This document shows positions 51,485 to 59,069 of a DNA stretch of 64,000 nucleotides, piece after piece. The stretch spans positions 372,001 to 436,000 of the forward strand of contig JAWKMO010000002.1 in assembly GCA_041392205.1 (NCBI GenBank), read 5' to 3'. Made by a program: the position numbers and the translations under genes. Within the stretch, counting starts at the first letter, position 1, and every line of letters begins with the position of its first letter. The DNA comes from Halomarinibacterium sp041392205 (GTDB lineage Bacteria > Bacteroidota > Bacteroidia > Flavobacteriales > Flavobacteriaceae). Under the pieces are notes generated by a model. That model searched no databases. It saw only the letters and a program-made list of their open reading frames with translations, and was not told where the DNA came from.

Positions 51485-53284
51485 TTAATTGTCTGGACAA
51501 ACAATCTCTTTCCCAACCAAGTTTCCTTTATCGTCCGGTTGATAACGAAAGCATTTCCCTGTGGCACTTTTCATAATCACCCCGCGGTGTAGGTTATTGA
51601 TAAAAATATCGCCATCGGCTACTTCCAAAAGGCTTTTTGGGGCGGTAGTATTTATTCCAACACCACCGCCACTATTTCCTGTGCTGGTACCAGGATCGTT
51701 TTCGCAATCATCCCCCACGCCGTCTCCGTTCGTGTCGGTTTGTGAGGCATTACTAAAGGTAGGGCAGTTGTCGCACACGTCGCCCACACCATCACCATCG
51801 CTGTCCAGTTGGTCTGTATTAGCTGTGTTAGGGCAATTATCATTAGCGTCTATAAAACCATCACCGTCTGTGTCTGGTTGTGTGGTGTTACAATAAGGAA
51901 TAATAGAGGCAAAAGAAGTACAATGGGTATTATTACCACTAATAGTAATAGTACCTCCTGCATACGCCGAACCATCTATAAAATTTCGCATAACACAACA
52001 TTCATCTAGAGTAGAATTAGAACTTAATGTGGTAGTACCCCCTACGACAATAAGATTATCTAGTTGAGAAATATCTGTTAAAACATCATTGGAGTTTATG
52101 TTTAAATCGTTAGATATTGTCACAAGGTTTTCTAAACCGTTAAGGGATGTGAGTGCGTCAAGATTGCTTAAGGTAAGACTTCCTATGCTTGAAATGGCAT
52201 TTAAGGGTGCTAAGCTATTTAATGAGGAGTCGTTTGAAATACTTAAGCTAGTTACAGATGTTAGATTTTGCAAACCACTTATGTCACTTAAATTCGTGGA
52301 ATTTATAGTAATGGTTCCGGCAGAAGTTAGATTATTAAATGCATTTACAGAGGTTAATGAAGTTGCACCATTAATTGTAAGGAATGAACTCAATGTGGTT
52401 AAATTTGGCATGGCCGCAATAGATGATAATGCTGCATTAGAAAAAAACCCTAAACTATTACAAGTTGTTAAATTAGGTGTTGAGATACTAGTAAGGCTAG
52501 AATTGCTTTGTATGATAAGGGAAATTACTTGTGTTAAACTAGGCGCTGAAAAGCTTGGAATATTTGTATTGCTTAAGATGCTAATTGAACCCGCCTGAGT
52601 TAAGTTTGGAAAGTTGAGTGAACTTAAACTGGCGTTACTCTGAATTTCAATATTTCCTGTTAGACTTGGTACATTGCTTATAGTTCCCAAATCTGTAAGT
52701 AAGGGATTAAAACTAATATATATTGAATTTCCAATGGACGTAATGGATGAAAAGCTGGCTAGAGAAGATAATCCTGTAGATTGAATAATAAATTGCGATG
52801 GTATGGTATTTAAAGGACCAAGGGTTATTGCGTTTAAAGAATTTAAGTTAGATAGACTAAAACTACCACCTATTGATGATAGGGATGAAAGCGTTATCGA
52901 TGTTATATAAAACGCAGAACTAAAGCTAACATTTGTCCCTACCGATTGTAAACCAGGCAATGAAAATGAGCTATTACTATAGGAAAGAACCCTTAATTCT
53001 GCACCTATAGTGTTTAAATTTTCTAATCCTGCCATCGATACAGAAGTTGATTGAACGGTTACTGTTCCTGTAACGGTGGTTAAAAAAGTTAACCCAGAAA
53101 GATTCGTAACACCTCCTTGAATAGTTAAGTTTCCATCTATAGTAGTACAACCAGTTCCCCCATACGTTGCTACAAAATTATCTACACCGGGTTGACTGAA
53201 AAATGTAACATTGCCTGTGATACATGTTTGAGCAACAGTAATCTGTGCTAAAAACAAAGCGCTTAAAAAAAGTAATTTTTTCAT
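51485..53284 (-). CDS. Secreted L-domain/thrombospondin-type-3 repeat protein
   Basis: 599 residues: signal peptide (1-18, ITVAQ), Cys-containing start (TCITGNVTFFSQ), then a long beta-helical stretch (about 40-425) of receptor-L-domain/BspA-like repeats (LTIQGGVTNLSGL, ITINSTNLSDISGLQNLTSV), a CVMRNFIDG..CTSF cysteine segment, two acidic calcium-binding thrombospondin type 3 repeats (about 470-530: DTDGDGFIDANDNCP, DSDGDGVGDVCDNCP) and a tail starting GVGINTTAPKSLLEV that repeats the N-terminal module of the YadA-like protein. Probably exported, Ca2+-stabilised and adhesive; no sorting domain recognised. LytTR-like site and shared leader element upstream. Confidence 0.8.
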   Translation of the reverse strand: MKKLLFLSALFLAQITVAQTCITGNVTFFSQPGVDNFVATYGGTGCTTIDGNLTIQGGVTNLSGLTFLTTVTGTVTVQSTSVSMAGLENLNTIGAELRVLSYSNSSFSLPGLQSVGTNVSFSSAFYITSITLSSLSSIGGSFSLSNLNSLNAITLGPLNTIPSQFIIQSTGLSSLASFSSITSIGNSIYISFNPLLTDLGTISNVPSLTGNIEIQSNASLSSLNFPNLTQAGSISILSNTNIPSFSAPSLTQVISLIIQSNSSLTSISTPNLTTCNSLGFFSNAALSSIAAMPNLTTLSSFLTINGATSLTSVNAFNNLTSAGTITINSTNLSDISGLQNLTSVTSLSISNDSSLNSLAPLNAISSIGSLTLSNLDALTSLNGLENLVTISNDLNINSNDVLTDISQLDNLIVVGGTTTLSSNSTLDECCVMRNFIDGSAYAGGTITISGNNTHCTSFASIIPYCNTTQPDTDGDGFIDANDNCPNTANTDQLDSDGDGVGDVCDNCPTFSNASQTDTNGDGVGDDCENDPGTSTGNSGGGVGINTTAPKSLLEVADGDIFINNLHRGVIMKSATGKCFRYQPDDKGNLVGKEIVCPDN

Positions 53285-53301
53285 TTTAAATTCTTTTTAA
53301 T

Positions 53302-53321
53302 AGCGGGGTAGGTTAAGTTTT
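53302..53321 (-). promoter_or_regulatory. Shared 20-nt leader element, copy before the L-domain protein
   Basis: Minus-strand AAAACTTAACCTACCCCGCT, 17 bp before the start of the L-domain protein. Same element as at 51330-51349. Confidence 0.55.
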
Positions 53322-53405
53322 CTGGCAGTCTCTTTTAGGGCAAAAGAGGTTACTTAAATTAACTTATTGTGAAAATAGTATGGAGAGCTTTTTAAAAGAA
53401 ATCTA

Positions 53406-53435
53406 TTTAGTGAATGGGAGGGTTTTTTTAGTGAA
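53406..53435. promoter_or_regulatory. LytTR-like direct repeat, site B
   Basis: Two TTTAGTGAA copies, at 53406-53414 and 53427-53435 (period 21), T-run before the second copy. It lies 122 bp upstream of the L-domain protein gene and 30 bp past the serine-hydrolase stop. Confidence 0.55.
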
Positions 53436-53464
53436 TGAAAAATAAATATTTGAAATAGAATTCT

Positions 53465-54499
53465 TTACTTAAAAGCATAATAAGCATTTTTCATTGCAGA
53501 TACCATTCTTGAAGGTTCAAAAAAATCTGAATTTGCAAGTGCCACATACCAAACAAAAGGTTTTTGTCCATCGCTTTTGTAAAAACGACAAAAACTTGTT
53601 GCACCATTCCATGAACCACTATGCCAAACATTACTATTTTTAATATGTAACCCATATCCGTAAGTAGATGGGACGTTTATTTCCAGTGGAATTGCCTCCA
53701 TCATTTTGCTTGATACACGATCTCCTAAAACAGACTTTCCCGATAAAAAAAGGGCCCATTTTTGTAAATCTGGAAGGGTTGTATAAATTCCTCCATCACC
53801 AGGCATAAAATCATTATTAGTTGGGACTGCAGGAATAAATTTAAATCTTGGTAAGCTATAATAATTGGTAATGGTTTTTGGCTTTTTCCCTTTTCCTCCA
53901 AATATAAAAGTGTTATTCATTCTTAAAGGCTCAAAAAATGTTTCTTGCATAAATCTTGATATAGATTTAACAGCTATCAATTCAATAAGAAAAGCTATTA
54001 AAACATAATTTGTATTGGTATAAAGCATTAACCTTCCGGGGGCTTGTATTAAAGTATTTCTATTTTTTATAAACCGTAATATGGTAGCTGGATTGTTTGT
54101 GTTTTTTAAATAAGTAAAAGCATTGTTAGTGTATTCTTGAAGTCCCGATGAATGGTTTAATAAATGCTTCAATTTTACTTGAGAGGCATACTCGGGCCAA
54201 GACGGAATGTAATCTCCCACAAAATCTTCAATACTTTTTTCTCCATTAGAACTTTCAATGAGGTGTAACAATCCAGCAGCGAAAAATTGCTTGCTCATAG
54301 AAGCTAAATGAAATGGTTTATCGTTTTCTGTAAAATCCCGGCAGTATAACGATTTACTAAGTCCATTAACATCAATTTCAACAAGATTAACAGCCATTTG
54401 TACATGTTCTGGGGTGTTTACAGAAAGAGCATTAAGATGTGCCAAAATAAATTGGGACATTGATGGGTTCTCTCCTAATGAATTAGTTTCTTCTGGCAT
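53465..54499 (-). CDS. Serine hydrolase of the class C beta-lactamase/DD-peptidase fold
   Basis: 344 residues with all three active-site motifs of the family: S67-M68-S69-K70 (nucleophile and general base), Y160-T161-N162 (YxN) and HSG in NVWHSGSWNG. Supporting text: LKHLLNHSSGLQEYT, APGRLMLYTNTNYVLIAFLIE, FEPLRMNNTF, MPGDGGIYTTLPDLQKWALFLSG. Such proteins cleave D-Ala peptides, esters or beta-lactams. No signal peptide is seen, which is odd for an enzyme of the cell-wall side; it may act in the cytoplasm or start elsewhere. It begins 8 bp after the LytTR regulator stop, so is in its operon. Substrate unknown. Confidence 0.85.
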   Translation of the reverse strand: MPEETNSLGENPSMSQFILAHLNALSVNTPEHVQMAVNLVEIDVNGLSKSLYCRDFTENDKPFHLASMSKQFFAAGLLHLIESSNGEKSIEDFVGDYIPSWPEYASQVKLKHLLNHSSGLQEYTNNAFTYLKNTNNPATILRFIKNRNTLIQAPGRLMLYTNTNYVLIAFLIELIAVKSISRFMQETFFEPLRMNNTFIFGGKGKKPKTITNYYSLPRFKFIPAVPTNNDFMPGDGGIYTTLPDLQKWALFLSGKSVLGDRVSSKMMEAIPLEINVPSTYGYGLHIKNSNVWHSGSWNGATSFCRFYKSDGQKPFVWYVALANSDFFEPSRMVSAMKNAYYAFK

Positions 54500-54507
54500 G
54501 GGTATAA

Positions 54508-55218
54508 CTATTGCTTTTCAAGCCTAGTTAATAAAGCTTCCTTATGTGAATTACTCAATGGAATTTCTTCCTCTCCAATGTAGATATTAGAAGCACTTAT
54601 AGAAGTAATTTTTTTAAAATTAACCCAATATGAACGATGTGTTTGAATAAAATTAGTAAGATTTAACCTTTCCGACGTTTTTTTTAGCGTGTGGGGGACT
54701 AAGTATTTTTCGGATGAGGTTACCACATAACAATAATTGTCAAACGCCTTTAAATACAAAATACTTGCTTGATTTATTTTGTGGGTACGCCCATCAGATT
54801 TCAGTAAAATATAATCCTCATTGGTCAACGAAAAATTATGCCAAGCAAGCTCAATATTGCTTCGTAAGCCGGCTTCAGTAAAAGGTTTTACGATGAAACC
54901 CAAAGGGTGAGTTTCTTTAACTCGGGTAATGGTATGGGGATCGGTTTGGGAAGTGAGATAAAGATAGGGAATGTTTCGTTCATCTAATCGTTTGGCTAAT
55001 TCAATACCATCTTTTACACCTTCCAATTGGATGTCAAGCAACACCAATTGGGGCAAATGTTTATCAATAGCAACGAGCGCTTCATCATATTCATCACTGT
55101 CGCCAATAATATTAAACCCTTGCTTTTTTAAAGCGGTTGTAATAGTGGAGACAATTAAGGGTTCATCTTCTACAATATAAATATTAAGTGATTTCAAAGG
55201 AAGTTTTTTATTTTTCAA
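54508..55218 (-). CDS. LytTR-family response regulator
   Basis: 236 residues. Receiver domain (about 10-125): E17-D18 pocket (VEDEP), phospho-acceptor D62 (VLLDIQLEG) and K111 (FIVKPF). LytTR DNA-binding domain (about 138-236): YILLKSDGRTHKINQASILYLKAFDNYCYVVTSSEKY..LKKTSERL..FIQTHRSYWVNFKKI, with the conserved IQTHRSYWVN. The start is TTG at 55218. It follows the TPR sensor kinase (57082) with a 97-bp spacer that carries two TTTAGTGAA copies, suggesting autoregulation, and precedes the serine hydrolase by 8 bp. The two surface-protein genes downstream have the same repeats before them. Confidence 0.93.
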   Translation of the reverse strand: MKNKKLPLKSLNIYIVEDEPLIVSTITTALKKQGFNIIGDSDEYDEALVAIDKHLPQLVLLDIQLEGVKDGIELAKRLDERNIPYLYLTSQTDPHTITRVKETHPLGFIVKPFTEAGLRSNIELAWHNFSLTNEDYILLKSDGRTHKINQASILYLKAFDNYCYVVTSSEKYLVPHTLKKTSERLNLTNFIQTHRSYWVNFKKITSISASNIYIGEEEIPLSNSHKEALLTRLEKQ

Positions 55219-55257
55219 AATTGAAATTACTTGAAGCTAATTAGTATGCTAAAAATT

Positions 55258-55287
55258 TTTAGTGAATGTAGTTATTTTTTTAGTGAA
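55258..55287. promoter_or_regulatory. LytTR-like direct repeat, site C
   Basis: Two TTTAGTGAA copies, at 55258-55266 and 55279-55287 (period 21), T-run before the second, 40 bp upstream of the LytTR regulator start and 28 bp past the kinase stop. Same arrangement as sites A and B. Confidence 0.6.
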
Positions 55288-55315
55288 TAAATTTAGCCAT
55301 AGGTTATAACGCCCT

Positions 55316-57082
55316 TTAAAGTTCAATAAAACGATGCATATCCAAAATGGCTATTGTTCCTTTTGATGGTGCTTCATGAAAATGTAGTGAAGCCTTTAAT
55401 TTTTTTGCTAAAGATTTAATTAATTGAATCCCAAAAGAGCTTTCTCTTATTTCTGAAGGCATTCCCATCCCATTATCTTCTACTTGTAATTGTAATGTTT
55501 CGCCTATTTTTTTGAAGCGTATTTGCATTAAACTATTTTCTGATACACTTGGAAAAGCGTGCTTAATTACATTAGTTATCAACTCGTTTAAAATTAATCC
55601 CAGTGGCGTAATTGTTTCAATACCTAGCACTAATGATGCTACTTCCAAATTATATTTTATTGCGTTTCCTTTAAATTGATGGCTCTCAAAAATATCATGG
55701 GTAAGGTCTGTAAAGTATTCTTTGGTGTTAATACCCACGAGTTGGTCTTTACTGTATAATTTTTGATGAATTAATACCATGGAACGCACCCTATTTTGTG
55801 CTTCTTTCATGGCCAATTTTGCTTCCTTGTCTTCTATATTTTCAGATTGTAAATAAAGCAATGAAGACACCATCTGAAAACTATTTTTAACCCGGTGGTG
55901 GGTCTCTTTTAAGAGTACATTTTTCTCGTCCACAGTAGCTTCTAATAGCTTTTTTTGCTTTGCTAAAAGGTTGTTTTTCTTTCGGTTTTTATAGAGAAAA
56001 AATCCAATTAATCCAGCAATTAGAATTCCTCCAAAAGCTATAAATAAATAGAGTTGCTTTTGTTGCTCGGCTTTTTCGGTTTCAAGAGTAAGAACTTTTA
56101 ATTGAGCATCTTTTTTCTCGGTTTCGTATTTTGTTTGTAAATCGAAAACGGTTTCATCACGTTGCTTTTCTTTAATTTCTTCAAATACACTTACATATTC
56201 ATCTCTATACTTTAATGCCTCTTTATAATTTCTGGTAAAGGCATAATAATCGGCCAGATTTCGAAGCAAAAGACTTTTATCACGAATCCCCACATTTTTT
56301 ATCGCTTCTTTAGCCCGTAATAGGATTGTTTCCATGTTGCTAGAATCTTGTGATTTAGCTTTTGCGTGTAACAAAAAGTAAAGATTAATTTCAGAATCTG
56401 GATTTTCAGGGCTTATCTCTGTGGCTTTTTCAAGGTAGGGAAGGGCTTCTTTAAATTTTTCTTGTTTTACAAATAGGTATCCTAAATTAGCGTAAGTACT
56501 ATAATCCATTTCCCGCCGTACATCCAAAGCTAAACTGGCAAACATATACGATTTTGCCTTTTCAAAATTTTCTAGGGAAGAATGTATAGCGCCTAAATTT
56601 ATTAAGCATTTTTTTTGAAGGACTAAATCGTTATTTTCTTTGGCCAAATCATAGGAAATAGTATAATATTTTAAGGCATTTTCATAACTATCTGTAGTAT
56701 GAAACATGACGCCCAAAGAGTGGTAAATAGAAGCTTTGTACTCCAATTTATACTGTTCGCACAGGGTTATTCCTTCAAAATAATATTCGCTTGCTTTTTT
56801 ATAATTTCCATCCACTATTTCGTGATAAAGCCCTTTAGTTTCTAAGGAAATAGCCATGCCTAACGGATACCTATTCTTTTCTGAAAATTGCAGCGCTTTT
56901 TCTGCATAAATAAGGGCAGAGTCATTTTCTGTAATAATATACTCCCATGCTAAATCTGCATAAAGCTGCACTTTTTCTGATACCGTTGTGGTTGTATCAA
57001 TAGTAAATAGGAGCTGTTTTTTTTGCGATTTTTCTTGTGCAAAAAGTATGGTAGAACAAAAAAGGAAAAATATAGTTTTCAA
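55316..57082 (-). CDS. TPR-containing sensor histidine kinase (HisKA_2)
   Basis: 588 residues: signal peptide (1-15, TILFAQ), a tetratricopeptide-repeat sensor (about 30-310), a coiled coil, one membrane helix (about 345-363, LFIAFGGILIAGLIGFFLY), the HisKA_2 dimerisation and phospho-acceptor region with H395/H396 (LLKETHHRVKNSFQMVSSLLYLQ) and an HATPase domain with N-box (LILNELITNVIKHAF) and G-box (VEDNGMGMP). The likely partner is the LytTR regulator just downstream on the same strand. The start is TTG 57082 (KTIFFLFCSTILF), needed for the signal peptide. Signal unknown. Confidence 0.9.
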   Translation of the reverse strand: MKTIFFLFCSTILFAQEKSQKKQLLFTIDTTTTVSEKVQLYADLAWEYIITENDSALIYAEKALQFSEKNRYPLGMAISLETKGLYHEIVDGNYKKASEYYFEGITLCEQYKLEYKASIYHSLGVMFHTTDSYENALKYYTISYDLAKENNDLVLQKKCLINLGAIHSSLENFEKAKSYMFASLALDVRREMDYSTYANLGYLFVKQEKFKEALPYLEKATEISPENPDSEINLYFLLHAKAKSQDSSNMETILLRAKEAIKNVGIRDKSLLLRNLADYYAFTRNYKEALKYRDEYVSVFEEIKEKQRDETVFDLQTKYETEKKDAQLKVLTLETEKAEQQKQLYLFIAFGGILIAGLIGFFLYKNRKKNNLLAKQKKLLEATVDEKNVLLKETHHRVKNSFQMVSSLLYLQSENIEDKEAKLAMKEAQNRVRSMVLIHQKLYSKDQLVGINTKEYFTDLTHDIFESHQFKGNAIKYNLEVASLVLGIETITPLGLILNELITNVIKHAFPSVSENSLMQIRFKKIGETLQLQVEDNGMGMPSEIRESSFGIQLIKSLAKKLKASLHFHEAPSKGTIAILDMHRFIEL

Positions 57083-57185
57083 TATAAAAGGATTAAATAT
57101 TTAATTAAGATACTCTTTTTTTTCGATTTCTTTTTTTTAAGTTATTGAAATGCAATTTGTATTTTTCCGAAGTAAAAAAATCGAA

Positions 57186-58118
57186 ATGAAACACTTTTCA
57201 ATTGCCCTTCACGGGGGAGCGGGAACCTTAGTAAAAGGGCTCATGACTGCTGAATTAGAAGCTCAATATAAAGCGGCTTTAATTGAAGCTTTAGACGCAG
57301 GCTATGCCGTTTTGAAAAAGGGTGGGAGCGCTCTGGATGCCGTGGAAAAATCTGTTATTTCTTTAGAAAACACACCTCTTTTTAATGCAGGAAAGGGAAG
57401 TGTTTTTACCAACCAAGGGACTCACGAAATGGACGCAGCCATCATGGATGGCAGTAATTTAAAAGGAGGAGCCGTTTCTTTAATTACTGGAATTAAAAAC
57501 CCTATTTCCTTAGCACGTGATGTGATGGAAAAAAGCGACCATGTGTTTTTAGCAGGAGAAGGCGCGATGCAGTTTGCCAAGAAAAATGGGTATGAGGTCT
57601 TACCTCCCGATTATTTTTACGATGAAGTGCGGTACCAACAATGGCAAAATATAAAAGATAGTACCACTTTTCAACTAGATCATAGTGTAAAAAAAGATGG
57701 AAAATTTGGGACGGTTGGTGCCGTGGCTTGTGATGGTTTTGGAAACCTCGCCGCAGCTACTTCCACAGGAGGCATGACCAATAAAAAATGGGGTCGCGTG
57801 GGGGATAGCCCCATGATTGGTGCTGGCACCTATGCCAATAATAAAACTTGTGCGGTGAGCTGTACGGGAAGTGGCGAATATTTTATTAGAGGAGTGGTGG
57901 CGTATGATGTTTCTTGTTTAATGGAATACAAAAAGTTATCCCTTGAAGAAGCCACTTCCGAAGTGATTCATAATAGAGTAATGCAAATAGGGGGCGATGG
58001 CGGTTTAATTGCCGTAGATGCCCAAGGGAACATCGCCATGCCTTTTAACACCGAAGGCATGTACCGGGCATTTAAGACTTCAAAAGAAAAAGAGGGATTG
58101 GGGATTTACAAAAACTAA
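57186..58118 (+). CDS. iaaA: Isoaspartyl peptidase/plant-type L-asparaginase
   Basis: N-terminal-nucleophile hydrolase that splits beta-aspartyl dipeptides, such as the beta-Asp-Arg released from cyanophycin, and L-asparagine. About 310 residues as a precursor that self-cleaves before the nucleophile Thr of GTVGAVACDGFGNLAAATSTGG (about residue 178). N-terminal part IALHGGAGT and GKGSVFTNQGTHEMDAAIMDG fit the family; the GRVGDSPMIGAGTYANN loop binds substrate. I start at ATG 57186 (KHFSIALHGGAG); the ATG at 57150 would add twelve unconserved residues. Convergent with the cyanophycinase gene, whose stop overlaps it by 4 bp. Confidence 0.93.
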   Translation: MKHFSIALHGGAGTLVKGLMTAELEAQYKAALIEALDAGYAVLKKGGSALDAVEKSVISLENTPLFNAGKGSVFTNQGTHEMDAAIMDGSNLKGGAVSLITGIKNPISLARDVMEKSDHVFLAGEGAMQFAKKNGYEVLPPDYFYDEVRYQQWQNIKDSTTFQLDHSVKKDGKFGTVGAVACDGFGNLAAATSTGGMTNKKWGRVGDSPMIGAGTYANNKTCAVSCTGSGEYFIRGVVAYDVSCLMEYKKLSLEEATSEVIHNRVMQIGGDGGLIAVDAQGNIAMPFNTEGMYRAFKTSKEKEGLGIYKN

Positions 58119-58972
58119 ACAAAAGGAGCATCTACAGGGAGCACCGTTATTTTTCGGTCTTTAATGTTAAACACATCCCCATTGGCCAACACATGGGTTT
58201 TTAAGTTGGTAAGCGTCATGGGGGTACCTTGTTTGAGAATTTTTTCGTTGTTGTGCTTAATCTTTCGAGGATCAAAGAGGACCACCATTCCAGAACCAAT
58301 TACTTCAAAGGTGTTGCAATTACGTATAATAAGTCCGGTATCTTCGGCCAATCCTACGCCAATTAATTTGGGGTGTCTTGCAACCGCCTCGGCTAAACGT
58401 CCAAAACGACCTCTTCTAATAAAATGAGAATCAATAATAAGATTGGGAATAAAACCCATGCCCAATCCCATCCCTACAGCACCTTTGGTAAAAGCTTCTT
58501 TAATATTCCCTCCCGTAATCATTTCTTGGCTCATACACATCGCTCCGGCACTGGTTCCGGCAATGACAAAATGTTCTTTGTGAAATTTTTCTATCAAAAG
58601 GTCGTGAATTTTAGTCCCACCAATTTCACGGGTAATATTGGATTGGTTTCCGCCAGAAAACATCACACAATTCGCTTTTTTGATAATGCCTATGTTTTTT
58701 GGATCTTCACTTTGCGCTCTTTTTCTTATATCTAAAATTTGTACATTTTTACATCCTAGTTTGCCAAAGGCTTCCAAATAATTTTGGCTTACTTCTTCAG
58801 GAATGCTCGAAGCAGTTGGGATTACCACAATGTTTGAATAGATACCGCCAGCTTCTTTTACCACATGGTATAATATACCTTCACTAATAAATTCAAGGGT
58901 GTATTGTTCGTTTAGTTCTATTCCTTTGTCTTCGTTTCCTCCTATAGGTATTAGGATTCCTTTTATGTTCAT
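58115..58972 (-). CDS. cphB: Cyanophycinase
   Basis: Serine exopeptidase of the class I glutamine-amidotransferase-like S51 group that releases beta-Asp-Arg dipeptides from cyanophycin. 285 residues starting MNIKGILIPIGGNEDKG; nucleophile Ser in VIAGTSAGAMCMSQ and the FSGGNQSNITR loop are both kept; ITGGNIKEAFTKGAVGMGLGM and the H of IDSHFIRRGRFGRLAEAV are typical. The far upstream GTG at 59002 would overlap the TATTTTTG promoter element, so I take ATG 58972. Divergent from cphA, convergent with iaaA: the three genes make a closed synthesis and breakdown set. Confidence 0.93.
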   Translation of the reverse strand: MNIKGILIPIGGNEDKGIELNEQYTLEFISEGILYHVVKEAGGIYSNIVVIPTASSIPEEVSQNYLEAFGKLGCKNVQILDIRKRAQSEDPKNIGIIKKANCVMFSGGNQSNITREIGGTKIHDLLIEKFHKEHFVIAGTSAGAMCMSQEMITGGNIKEAFTKGAVGMGLGMGFIPNLIIDSHFIRRGRFGRLAEAVARHPKLIGVGLAEDTGLIIRNCNTFEVIGSGMVVLFDPRKIKHNNEKILKQGTPMTLTNLKTHVLANGDVFNIKDRKITVLPVDAPFV

Positions 58973-58991
58973 GGCGTTCTTTTCAATGCTG

Positions 58992-58999
58992 CAAAAATA
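58992..58999 (-). promoter_or_regulatory. Candidate -7 promoter element for cphB
   Basis: Minus-strand TATTTTTG, exact TAnnTTTG, 19 bp before the cphB ATG; supports the shorter start. Confidence 0.5.
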
Positions 59000-59069
59000 C
59001 ACGTTTTTGAAAAGAAAAAAATTATATATTTATAATCTTTGACAATAACCAACTTTAAACTTTTTATCT

